In this document: piece by piece, positions 25,915-37,100 of the stretch
Layout: each line of letters opens with the position of its first letter
Numbering within the stretch: position 1 is the first letter of the stretch
Assembly: GCA_030279155.1 (NCBI GenBank)
Contig: CM059045.1
Span: 28,333,477 to 28,397,476 of the forward strand
Length of the DNA stretch: 64,000 nucleotides
Direction: 5' to 3'
DNA from: Forsythia viridissima
Taxonomy: Eukaryota > Streptophyta > Magnoliopsida > Lamiales > Oleaceae
Made by a program: the position numbers and the translations under genes
The notes under the pieces: generated by a model
What the model was told of the DNA's origin: nothing
Seen by the model: the letters and a program-made list of their open reading frames with translations, nothing else
Database searches by the model: none

Positions 25915-26547
25915 ATGTCGCATTCTATGGAGTACGAGTCTCTTTGTTCTCCTTTGCCAATCCCCGGTGGTGATGGAACCTTGGTGTTGTCGATAGTTGC
26001 GCCCAACTTGTTTTCTGTTGTCTTGTATTCATGGGAGGATGAAGGTTCGTCGATGGCTAGTGCGAAGCCTAGAATTAGAGTTCGTCCTAGCCGGGATAAG
26101 AAATTGGTGATTTGCATAGAGAATCCTTGTTGTCCTTTGGAAGAATCTTCTGTTACTATGTCGTCAAGTCTTTTGAATGTATTTGATGCGAAAATAGAGG
26201 ATGACCGTACCCATGATGTGCGTAGGGGCTCTGATATGAAGGAAGTTCTTGTTGATATCCTTGGTGATCCATTTATTTACATGCAAAACTGTTGGGTTTC
26301 ACAAGAGGAATTAGAGGATGAAGTTGAGACTCTGTTTGGCTGTGAGCTATTCCAAATGCCTCATATTCGAAATATACCCGTTAAAGACATGGCCAGAATA
26401 GCTGTTGATTTCAAAAGCAGGATTTCTACATTCCCACTTGTTGATCCCAAAGAGGTTCGTCGGCAAGTGATGGGCAATTATATTGGATCAATGCCGACGT
26501 CGAAGATAAAGAAGTTGTTGTTCGAAATGTTTTATTATATAAATTAG
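25915..26547 (+). CDS. Uncharacterised protein, 210 aa
   Basis: Open frame from ATG 25915 (MSHSMEYESL) to TAG at 26545-26547. The frame is also open upstream to an ATG at 25870, which would give 225 aa; the hydrophobic, Cys-rich extra residues look like leader sequence, so I prefer the inner start. A TATATATA box lies at about 25852, 60 bp before the ATG. The protein is a mix of hydrophobic and acidic stretches with a basic C-terminal segment (SKIKKLLFEMF). I see no signal peptide, no membrane segment and no known domain. It is intronless, and its length and codon pattern are more gene-like than the surrounding frames. It converges with the Helitron RPA-like gene. It could be a lineage-specific gene, a captured fragment, or a chance frame. 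Confidence 0.45.
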   Translation: MSHSMEYESLCSPLPIPGGDGTLVLSIVAPNLFSVVLYSWEDEGSSMASAKPRIRVRPSRDKKLVICIENPCCPLEESSVTMSSSLLNVFDAKIEDDRTHDVRRGSDMKEVLVDILGDPFIYMQNCWVSQEELEDEVETLFGCELFQMPHIRNIPVKDMARIAVDFKSRISTFPLVDPKEVRRQVMGNYIGSMPTSKIKKLLFEMFYYIN

Positions 26548-27974
26548 TGAAATCTGTGTTTGGTGTTGTGAGATGCTGTTTGAGAATATCATGCGGCTAT
26601 GATATTGTATGTTATGTGTGTGTTTAGTGTTTGTGTAGTGGTATCAGTAGGCTATGTTTGTCTGTTAATGTCTGGGAATGTTGATGTTAGTGATGGTTTA
26701 ATGTTGTGTTTGGCATAAACTAATGTGTAATATGTGTTGTGGTTTGATGTTGTGTTGTGGAAATAAAAGTGAAACCAGTTTGTGTGAATTGTTCTTCAAA
26801 TTTCAAGTGCTTGCCTGATTAACACATAGTTGTGCATTATATTAGGTTTATATTTGTGCTGCTATGTTGCAAGGTGAGATTCAGAAGCACAATAATCGAA
26901 TAGTGAAATATTTATTTCGGTTGCTTATCTTTTGTTGAGTTGGGTTTTCACGAAATTAGCATGTGGTAATGAAGAATTTGTTAGTTTGGGGTAATTCACA
27001 GATAAATAGGAGCATGTTGAAGATTTTTAAATTTTGAAATCCAAAGTTGAAGCCATGCATGTTAACAAGTTGAGAAAGTAAAAGCAAATATAAATTACCG
27101 AAACTTTGTTAATTGGAAGACGTATAATTTCATCTAAAAATTTAAGTTACTACATAAACACTTATATTTTCATTTAAATGTTATCACGAATGATTTATGT
27201 CTAATTTAGTATAGTAAACATATCATTAAATGTTGTTCGGATCCTAAATTTATAGAAACAACAAGACAAATAAAGGAGAACAAGAACTAAGGGATGCTTT
27301 CAATAATCTGACTAAACTGAGTTCAATGGTAGGCCATTCTATTTTAGAATCTCTTGGCACGACATGTTAAGATAGAAATTGAATCCTTCATGAACCATGT
27401 GAAGGCTATATTGGGCAAAGTTTAGGAATTTAATGCCCATAAATTTTATTCACTTTTAATCACAAATTCTGTGAGAATTACATCTTATAATCTACAAAAA
27501 TTTATAACAAATGGTTTATTAGGTTCATTAAGTCAGGAATCTATTATTTGCCTGGTACCTTATCTAGAATAAGATGTTGAACTACGCAGAACTGTTGTTT
27601 TCACTCACAAGCCTATTAATTATTAGTTCTACTTAAACAATTAAACAAGAAAATATTAATTAGATATAGTGTACACATGTTTAAAAAAAAGTTGGACGAT
27701 GGAATGAAAGCAATGATAAAAGAACACCACCACAACAGTTTTATTTATATTCACAAAAAAGTCCTACGTTCACCAGGGTATACTGGGATCACAAAATATT
27801 TTACAAACGTCAACAGTTAATATTCCAAACTGTGTGATGTTGTTTCACTGAGAAATAAGTTTGGAATTCTAACTATCCTGATAATCAAAATAGCAAAAGT
27901 TTAAAAAAACCCTTTATGAACTAATTATGGAGTAGTGGCATGACAAAAGGGACGTCTGGATGTGTGGTGTTTGT
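26548..27974. other. Spacer between the 210-aa frame and the Helitron RPA-like gene
   Basis: TG-rich sequence (26560-26780) looks like the 3' UTR of the upstream frame. The rest is AT-rich without coding content. The Helitron 3' terminus (CTRR with a hairpin, minus strand) probably lies here or further left, but I could not pick it out with confidence. Confidence 0.35.
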
Positions 27975-30900
27975 TCAGGTGCCACATGTTGGAGCTTGAT
28001 TAGAAACTTGTATAGTCGGTGTCAAGAGGTATTTCATCAGATTCATATGCCTCGTTTCCAGTGTCGGTTGACAAGTCATCATTTTGGGTGGTTGTGTGTC
28101 CTCATTGTTGATTTGATTAACTTTGTCTTCAATTTGTGATATGTTAGGCTCATTTGCTCTCTTCTTAGTAGTTTGTTTCCTCCTGGCATTAGCAAGCTCC
28201 CGTTTCACTTGCACATTTGATTTCTTGTTTGATGAATCTCCGAGAATTTCATTTTTCATAGGATTTTCGTGAATAGTAGTTGCAATTTTGTTGATGTCAT
28301 GATGCTGTATTTCTTCCATTGCTCTGTGTGTGTCGATTGGCTCCATATGATCAACATTGTTCTCCATCATGAGAATGATCTCACATGTGTAAGTAGGAGT
28401 TTCTGCATTTTTTGGTACAACCTTGAGGTAGAAGACTTGGTCTGTGTCCATTGACATTCTAACCTTGTCAAGGTTATCAACACATTGCAGGTAAAGTAAG
28501 ATTCAATAGCGAATTATGTAATTGTTTGATAGAAATTTATTAGTGAGATGTTTGAGTTAATACCTCTATCAACTGATTTGCTGAATATGCAAGAAAAATC
28601 TCTGCTGGGCTGCCACTTATGCTGGCATGTAGTGTCCCTATTTGGTCTTGCAGTTTGACAGAAGCTCGAGCCCTATATTCATGTATAATTATTGAGTTAG
28701 GGAATTTGCTACATTTATTAATGTCTACAGGTTAGTAGGAATGATGTATGAATTTGAAAAAAAAGTGTCAATACCTTGGGACTGCACGTGCCTGAGAGGA
28801 TTTGCAGACTAGACAGAAGTATGCCTCACCAAAATCACCGTTTGATTGTCGGTTATAGTTTTGGCGTGCCATGTACCACAATGGTTTCCTATTTGTTGTA
28901 ACCGTTGTTGTTGCTTTAACCCAGAAAAACTTTGCTGTTCAATTTGGGGGGAAATTTAAATTTTAATAAAATTAATTCTATCTAGGAATATGTATGTTCC
29001 GAAACAATTCTATGAATTAAGTAAGTATAATTTTTATACCACTCCAAGAAGTCCTTGTATATCTTAGATGGATGTGATCCTATCATCCTGGGACAGATGT
29101 CTTTGATGGTGATAGTGTTGCATAGAGTTGTGTAGTTACCATTTCTGATAGTTTCTCCTCATGTTCAGCCGCCCTAGTATGATTCATGTTTGTTAAATAT
29201 AAGTAAAGAACTTGCAAAACTGTATTGTCTTGTTTAGTGTACAAATAAGAATTGGAGGGTGAAGCATATTGAATCAAAGTATTTTTACATAAGTGAAATA
29301 ATGAAATATTAAGAACTTGTGGCCATTGACCGTGTGCTTCTTTCAATAGGTAAGTTCATTGAAGTTAGAGGAATAGGTATAGAAAAGGTAAGTTAATAAT
29401 AAGTTAAAGATTGTATATGAAGGGAGATTGTTAGAAAGCATACCATGTCTTTAGAGAGTAATATTCATCAAATGGTCGATCAAATGTAAAGCAGCTAGTT
29501 GCCTTGCTGTTTATTGAGAGTCCTATGGTAATTAGAAAAATAATACCATTAGAAGCAATAGTGTAGGCAACTTTATGTATGTTAAATTTAGCATGCATAA
29601 TTTAAATAGGTAGACAATACCATGATGAGATGAAACCCGAACATGTTTCCCAATGATGATTGGCCTCTTCGTGATTCTTGAATGTATGTATATACATTCT
29701 TTGTCGACAAAACTATCCCACGTTGTCATGAAGACAGTTTCAAATCTAGTAAATGTATAACAAGCAGAGTCAATGAACGGCTGTGGAACATAAATGTGAA
29801 TTTGTATATGTATAAAATTTATATATAACGATAAATGACAGAAATGAAATGTAACAGGTTAAGACACAGTCCTTTCATTAATTAGGACTAAGTCCTGTAC
29901 GAAACATTCTTTTCATTTCCTTGTGCGGATAAAACGTTTTGATTTAATGTCAAGGATGATTCCAATAATGTCTGTAAAAGAGAGAGAGAAATGTATCAAA
30001 AATCTAGAATTATATTTTACTATGGGGTTGGTATTCAGAATAGGGAAGTTTTGGTTTATACCTATATCAATGTTTGCATCCATAAAAGCTTCTAGTTTAT
30101 GGAAAGGAGTGAAGTTATATTTGCACTTCAGCTTTTCACTATTGTCCTCATCATTGAGTTCTATTCTAGTCTTTCTTGTGATGGTCCATTGTATTTTACC
30201 AAAAGCATTTTGGAAATCGGGTCTGGTGGGCTTCACAGTAGCATTAGAGATCAGATATATTTTCCCAACATTTAGTAGATCTTGAAATGCAGAGATGTTG
30301 TTTTCATAAATTGTGGAGTGAACTTCATTGCCCTGGAATTAGAAATGAAAGAATGACACTGTTCAGTGTGATTAATAAAATCTTTTTGCTGAACGAGCCT
30401 TCGATCCACTCGGACTAGACAAAGGAAATCCTGCAAGAATGAGAGCGATAGCCGTATATTTTGCTTCCATTCTTATTATTCTTGCACCCTCGGAATCTGC
30501 TTCTCCTCATGGCGTCTACCTCAATCTAAGTTGAGGTGTCTACCTCCGTTAGGGAATATGGTTCTAAATCCGAGTTCTTCTAGGGCTATTTCTCGAAAAT
30601 GCCCTAAGGTGGGGTTCATTAGTTCAGTTCATTAGCAGCATTCCAAGTGAGATGCCCATGAGGAAAAGAACGAAGAGAAGAATCGACGAGGGTCCGAAGG
30701 ATGTGAATGAAAAAGCGTGATTGCCCCTAAACGAGATGTTAGAAGGTGCAAAATCAATGGGTGCCGGAGCTGAGTACCTAATATTTTTAGTATGAAACTT
30801 TTGTGTCCTTATGGAAAAATTGTATGTATATATATAATATATAAGTAAAATGATATACCTCTATATCCACGAGTAGTATGTTCTGGAATTTAACTTTGGT

Positions 30901-31016
30901 CTCAGATGTCCTAGGGGGCGAATTTTCTACAATCAGCACTTTACATGTCCACCCATAATCATAGGGTGGTATTTCTGGTATGAGTTTCAACACACGTGGC
31001 ATATTATATTTTGTAT
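27975..31016 (-). pseudogene. Helitron RPA-like (RPA70-type single-strand DNA-binding) gene, broken
   Basis: The first recognisable exon is 30859-31016 (MPRVLKLIPEIPPYDYGW..., DBD-A-like OB fold). It is followed by 30062-30332 (EVHSTIYENNIS...), an exon ending at 29971, and further blocks near 29775-29590 (TTWDSFVDKE, KHVRVSSHHG), 29523-29440 (FTFDRPFDEYYSL), 29180-29040, 28950-28785 (FWVKATTTVTTNRKPLWYMA, C-terminal RPA fold), 28680-28570 and 28460-27975 (basic, low-complexity tail). The order matches plant RPA1-like proteins. An in-frame TGA follows FIRTRK near 29910, and one zinc-ribbon Cys pair appears lost. Mitochondrial DNA sits in the first intron. Its job in the element would be to bind single-stranded DNA during rolling-circle transposition (family knowledge). 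Confidence 0.75.
30390..30771 (+). other. Mitochondrial DNA insertion (NUMT) ending in the start of atp9
   Basis: About 380 bp with higher GC and a different texture from its surroundings, inside the first intron of the RPA-like pseudogene. At 30736-30771 it reads ATG TTA GAA GGT GCA AAA TCA ATG GGT GCC GGA GCT, the first 12 codons (MLEGAKSMGAGA) of the plant mitochondrial atp9 gene (ATP synthase subunit c). It then stops matching. The upstream part should be the mitochondrial atp9 5' flank; this is inferred from continuity. It cannot be expressed as a protein here. Confidence 0.8.
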
Positions 31017-31058
31017 CTGTAAACACATTGAAAGATTAATGTTGTCAGTATCATAATT

Positions 31059-31239
31059 AGGGGTGGATGTGGGTTGGAACTGATTTAAAATCGGTTTGAA
31101 GAAAGCCAAACTGGAAAAAAAAATCTAAAAAATGGGCCCAAAACCGACCCGAATCGGGTTTTCGGTTTCGACCGGGTCCAAAAATCGGGTCCGACTCGGA
31201 TCGGTTAGTCGAATTTTCATGTTTTTTTGCCCTGCCCTA
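31059..31239. mobile_element. hAT-like MITE (AGGGGTGG ... CTGCCCT)
   Basis: The ends AGGGGTGG and CTGCCCT are short inverted repeats, and the interior is full of CGGGT/ACCCG motifs in both orientations (AACCGACCCGAATCGGGTTTT). This is the usual look of small plant hAT MITEs. The flanks ATAATT and AATTAT do not give a clean 8-bp duplication. Confidence 0.5.
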
Positions 31240-31489
31240 ATTATAATCAGTTTAGAGTATGCGACAATTATAAATTTGATATAAATGTAAACATAAAGTT
31301 TAAATCCAGCAAATTGAAGAGGCTGCAATGTTTAGTGTCTATAAATGCGTAAGGATGAATATTCGTGTTATGCTAATAAATCGACAGGAAGTGATACTTA
31401 TAAATTGAATGTAAATTGAAATAAAACATCTTATAAAATAAATCTAGAAATTGAAGATTGAAGAATGTAAAAAAGTTTATTTGAAACCA

Positions 31490-31580
31490 ACCTTGCTTCT
31501 ATGTGTTTCTCTGATGGTGTTAGTCTGGTTCTCTGCAGTTGTGATTTTACTTCGTGCAAGTGTTATATATAGCACGAAAT
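31490..31580 (-). promoter_or_regulatory. Putative promoter and 5' UTR of the Helitron RPA-like gene
   Basis: On the minus strand there is a TATATATAAC-type box at about 31563-31572. A leader then runs to a donor-like AAG/GTTGG at about 31490, upstream of the first coding exon. The position and orientation fit an RPA-like transcript with an intron in its 5' UTR. No other evidence supports it. Confidence 0.35.
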
Positions 31581-32223
31581 TGAGTGATGTTTGCTGTAGA
31601 TGAGGGTAATTCACATCATGGTGTTTGGTATGGTTAGATAATCTAAATCTGTGACAGGATGTGTACAGTTCTAGGAAGTGTGTTGGTCCTTACTTGTGTC
31701 AGTATTGAGGACAGTGTAGGGTATTGTCCTGTGATTTGAAGCAAATATTGTAATATATAAAGTGATGCATAGAAATCAGATAGAGAACGTCTGAACTTGG
31801 TTTGGTTTACAGCAATTACAACAAAACTCTATGTTTTTTTTGTACACAGTCAGTGCTGAAGATATTGCAGAGCATGGTGTCAGGATATGAGTATAATATT
31901 TTAATATTTAAATTGATATAACTGAGATCATTTTAATCATTGAGAAACCAATTTGTATTTTTCAGTAACCAATTATGAAAGAGTGACAAAGTTGGGTGAT
32001 TATATGAACAGTGATGCCCCAATTTAACCCTCTTTTAATATGAGATCAGGCATCCAAAGCAAGACATGCCTATTAAATTATACAAAACAATATTGTATAA
32101 CATTTATCATGAAATGTGCCATTCCACCCCAAAAAAAATCGAAGATTTTCAATGAGTGGGACAAATATTTTTTGAAATTTAGTTGCAATAAATAATGATG
32201 GCTATATAAACAAGTTTTTGTAC

Positions 32224-32369
32224 CTTCATATTACTACTAAGTTCTGAAGCCAGCCGTTTGCTAATTTCTTCAGAATACATACCCCTAGACTCTTGTTCAA
32301 TGAACGCGTGCTGTGTTGCATCTCGATGGGCAAGGATATGAACTACTGTTGCAGTATCACCTAGAAAAC
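32224..32369 (-). pseudogene. Captured annexin exon
   Basis: A 146-bp stretch with intact flanking splice sites (CAG before 32369, GTACAA after 32224) reads GDTATVVHILAHRDATQHAF, then EQESRGMYSEEISKRLASEL. This is the second-exon part of a plant annexin (endonexin-type repeat with HRDA and the MYSEEI block), a Ca2+-dependent phospholipid-binding protein. No other annexin exon is seen nearby. It lies between the Helitron helicase and RPA genes in the same orientation, so it is probably a captured fragment. Confidence 0.75.
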
Positions 32370-33019
32370 CTGAAAAACAAGAGTTGGGAGGGCCACACCA
32401 ATCAAAATGCTGGTGAAGATGAACAATTTAAAGCTCAGACAATCCCAGTTTAATAACCATTCAGTTAAGTGAAAGTAATTTAAGTGAGGAAAATTCCATG
32501 AGGGCATTCAGAACCCGAACCAAATCTATTGGGACATCCAAAAACAAATAGGTAGGGAAAACTCTATTTTGGAGAATACTCTATTAGTCTTCATCAATTT
32601 TTTTTTTAATTTTCTCCAACTGGTAGATGATGTTCAGGGCCACATGTTCAACCAACAAATACCAAAAATTGATTTTAATATGAATATACTATGATACGTT
32701 AACAACACAAGAAAGTAGAACCTAATGGCTAAGAAGAAACTACCTTCTATCCAGATCTTTTTGCATATCCTCTTGCGAAAGTCTTATCAAAGTACAAAAG
32801 AGAACCACAGGGTAAAACAACCACCAAACTAGAAAAGTATTAACAAAAGGATAAACTTCTTGTAAACATAAAGAGTAAAATTTTTTTTCAAAAAAGCAGA
32901 ATGACAACACTGATATGCAAAATGAATGCGCAAATAATAGGAAGTGCAACTCAAGAAACAAGTTACAACACTGTGGAAGAGAACCATGAACATGTCTAAA
33001 TTGTAAATATAATACCCAC

Positions 33020-33430
33020 ACTTTTCTTGAAAGCAGTTGAGGTCTATCCAGATCTTCTTGCAAGTTCTCTTTGGAACAATTGCGAGCAGGGTTGTCAAAT
33101 GTTCTGAAGTAATAATATCATATGGCTTCACCAAATTGGATAGGTGTACGAATAGCCAGGCTGCATTAAGAAATTACGGCAATGAAATATGATAAAATTA
33201 TATCAAAGTATAGGGAAAATTTCGTCCATTAGTTGTAGTGTTTACAATGTAAATTATATTCTTAAGACAACCAGCTAATAATCTCACAAAACACAAGCAC
33301 GCACTCAAGTAGTGAAGACTACATTCGCTAAGCATATAATCTCGCAAAATATATAGGCATACCTTCCAGCTTGCTTTCAATTTATGGCATTTAGTTGGCT
33401 GCGTACATTGTTATATTCAGCAACACGAAC
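33020..33430 (-). pseudogene. Captured V-type ATPase subunit C exons (two)
   Basis: Exon one, 33363-33430, reads VRVAEYNNVRSQLNAIN, then a stop (TGA), then KQAG. Exon two, ending at 33160 with an AG acceptor, reads LSNLVKPYDIITSEHLTTLL then AIVPK before similarity fades near 33020. These adjoin in plant VHA-C (DET3), the stalk subunit linking V1 and V0. The real gene has many more exons. Only two consecutive ones are present, with a premature stop, inside the Helitron and on its coding strand. This fits gene-fragment capture. Confidence 0.75.
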
Positions 33431-34102
33431 CTGAGACATTATAAATTTACAAGCCTGATCAGAAACCTATCCCAAAAGAGTTTCAACACAAGTCACCGAG
33501 ATTAACAAGGTTACGTCTACTATGGACAAGCATGCATGGATGGAAGAATAATATAAGTTTAGATGAAGAAAAGAGAAAAGAAAAGAAGGCCGATTTGAGA
33601 AAAAAATAAAAGGTTGCTAAGCTGTGGAAAAAGTAAAGTATCAATGATAATGAGAGAATGCAAGAAAAAATTATTTACATGTTAGATTTTTAATTGAAGT
33701 TTTTAAAAGAAATTGATCATATTCTCCTGCGTGATATTAGCGGAAGATGCTAATTACATTGTTCTCATTATATTGGTTGGCATCAACCTAAGTTGGCAAG
33801 GCACTGGAGTATTGGAGACTACATTTATTTACAAAATCAAAGAAAGGCAATGAGACTTTTCTCTTATACTTATTTTTAAAATGCAGATCTATTCTGTAGC
33901 TAAGCTGGCAACAATTAGTGTCTACACTCCTTTTCCCTAATCACACTATATCAAAGGAAACACGATCCATGTAGTCAACAACTTAAGTATCAATCAGAAC
34001 CCTAAAGCATTACAAAACAAGGAACCAATCAATCACATTACGTCAAGCGTTTATCACAATTGGAAAGCACTTAGACAAATTTGACAAAGTAAATGAGTCT
34101 TT
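33431..34102. other. Helitron-internal spacer
   Basis: AT-rich sequence between the V-ATPase fragment and the end of the helicase pseudogene. No coding similarity was recognised. Confidence 0.4.
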
Positions 34103-37100
34103 TTAGAACTCAGAAGCATCATTGCCAACTTGAGTTCTTTTAAAGGGGAAGAATCTTTTCTCATTTTCAAGTGGAATGAACGGAATTCTAGGTAAGAATA
34201 GTCGTTTTCCTTTGTATTCTCCAGTTGCTACTTCTGCATCAATTATATTTCTCTCAGATTTTCTACAAATTAATCTTGTCCTATTGCATAAACCTTCTGC
34301 CGGATTTATGTTCCGTAGTAATATGATAGGACAATTCACTTTTAGTACTAACTTATGTAGAGGAATTCCATTAGGAGTTAATGTGTTCAATATGTCAACA
34401 TCAATGAACTCACCCGTTTTATCCAAAGACTGATCATAACTATAGTAAACCTAGCTCTGACCAGGGAAGCGTTTGATTAGAATATTATTTAGTTCATCGA
34501 CATTTAAATTTTTCGGGGTTAGAATGACGCGATTAATTACAGAGCACAAATCACTAATGTATAATTCTAGATTGGAGAACACTATATCTATTAGTCTCTC
34601 AATTGAGGTAACGATATCTTCATGATTTACACATATTGATGGAGGTAGACAAATCATATCACATGAATGCATAATTTCTGTTCCATCACCTATTCGTAAT
34701 AAGTAACTACAAAATTCAGAATCTAATTTAGCTCTCATGTTTTGTACTAAGATAATCTTTTGAATCAACGGCCATATATATGAATTTACGATAGTTACAG
34801 TGAGAACATCGTCCTATGTCCCCTTTTCAACAACTGGAAGTATTTGACTAAATTCTCTGCCTAAAACAACAATTTTCCCACCAAATAGCATATTTGTATC
34901 AGTTATATCGCGTAACATTTTGTCTAATGCCTCAATTGCTCTAGCATCCATCATTGGTGCTTCATCTCAAACAATAAGTTTAGCAGTCCGACATAGTTCT
35001 GCTAGTGCAGACTGTTTACTAATAGAACATACCACATGCGTAGATAGGTCTAGCGGTATTTTAAATCTACCGTGTGCTGTTCGTCTACCGGATAGTTGAC
35101 CAACACAGCTCTATACAAGAATGTCTTACCAGTCCCACATGCTCCATCCACAAAAAATGAACATCCTTCATTCTCATTTATTTTTTGTAAAATTGAATCA
35201 TAAGTTTTTTTTTTGTTCATAATTTAACTCATTCACACAAGCAACATCTTCAGCTGGTATATGTATGTTTAGTTCTTCATTAAACAAATAGTCTAACATT
35301 TGTTCATCTGAAATACGTACATGAAATGTTTCTAGATTGTATTCACTTATTGATTTTCACATTGGTTCCAAAAAATATATCTATTGATTGCAACGCTTTT
35401 ATACATGAATCTTTGACACTGAAGTTATTTTGCAAATAATCTTCTATCATAAAGGGTTTAAATTTATTCCATAGATGTTTTGGATCATTAGGGCTACACA
35501 ATCTCAATATGGTTGCAAATAATCTTCTTAGACAGTTTGGCATTGCGTATAAACATGCTTCATTCATACACGATTCATAGTTTTCATCACCAACTAACAA
35601 ACCTCTCAATAATGCTAATTCGCGAAAAGAAGGAACTATTGTTCCGTCAACACATCTCAAATCAGCAAAATATTTAGGTCCAACTACATGATTTAATAAT
35701 AACCTTAAATAATAACTTTCAACTTCTGAAGGATTTGCATTAACTATTCTTCCAACAACGACGCCCCTCTTCATTCGACTCCAATAACGACCATTTGGAT
35801 TCCAAACATAATATTCTGGAATATCCTTGTACAAAAATTGGTTAGCAAATCCATCAATTGTGTTAAGAAAAAAGAATTCTATTAACATCGTTTGACGAAT
35901 ATAATCATTCTCTACTATACCGTTTAAATTGCTATTTTCATTGTAGGTAATGGTTTGTCTATTTTCGCAATGCCAAGCCAGCGGAAGGACCGTATGATGT
36001 ATATCAAATAAAGGGAAAGCAAAAATTCTCCAGACAGCTTCTGGAGGCGATATCCATCTAGCCAATTGAAAGTTTTTTATTTTATCAACACATCTATCAA
36101 TTTGTTCATTATTTAGAGAAAAAATTACTCTATCGTGACCTGTATAAATATATTTATACAAATACTTTACAGCTTTGATGGATGAACATATCTCAATATT
36201 TATGTGGCATTTATATTTACACAACAAATATGGGTTGTATGGAATCACCCACCTATTATCTAAATAATGACCCCTAATTTTAACAGAGTTATTACATCTC
36301 TTCTTTTGTATTGAGGATATGAATTTGCATCAAGAGATGTGGTCCCACAAAAACTCTTTGGGTAATTGCTACGACATTTTTTAGAATTTTGCATACACAC
36401 ATTTTTTGGGTTTAAGTGACCACAAGGACCATGCATCATATGCTTAACAACAACAGAATACAAGTATTTGTTTGCATTTTATCAGGCAATTCTGCTGAAA
36501 TAATAGTATCAATTTGTTGTGGAGTAGTGATTTTAAAACGTGGCTTCAAGATTAAAAGAAAATGCACATGCGGAAGACCTCTTTTTTGAAATTCAATCAC
36601 ATACACATACGCAACAACAGGACCAAATAAATTTTTTTTCAACAAATCATTTTTTAATTCCTCGACTTTTGCCCTAAAAATTCAAGCAACAAGATCAGGG
36701 TGATTTTGCATATCATCGCAGTATTTTAATTGTTCTTTAATCTCAGGCCAGTTAGCATTACAAGTCATGGTAAGAAAAACATCAGGTTTACCATATCTAT
36801 GGACTAAAGCCATTTCATTTTTATATCTTTTAGTCATATCTCTAGGTCTACCTACGAACGAATGTGGCAATACGATACGTTTACCAATATTACATCCCAT
36901 AGTTTGACCCATAACCACACTATCGACAATACCTTGATATAACTCAGCACGAATTTCCTTCTGATTTTTCCTAAAATAATTTAATCTCGGTGTTTCAATT
37001 TTAACGTAAATATCAACAACAAACTGTTGGAACAATTGCCCACAATGTAACAAAATAAATTTACCTGGTCTTATGTGTAACAGATAGCAATAATATTCAC

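Noticed and set aside
27700..27800. Helitron 3' terminus near a CCAG...CTGG palindrome
   Set aside because: The stem is only four bases and no CTRR end is at the right distance; a genome-wide family alignment is needed.
29923..30285. 120-aa plus-strand frame
   Set aside because: It is the antisense of the RPA-like exons and has no homology of its own.
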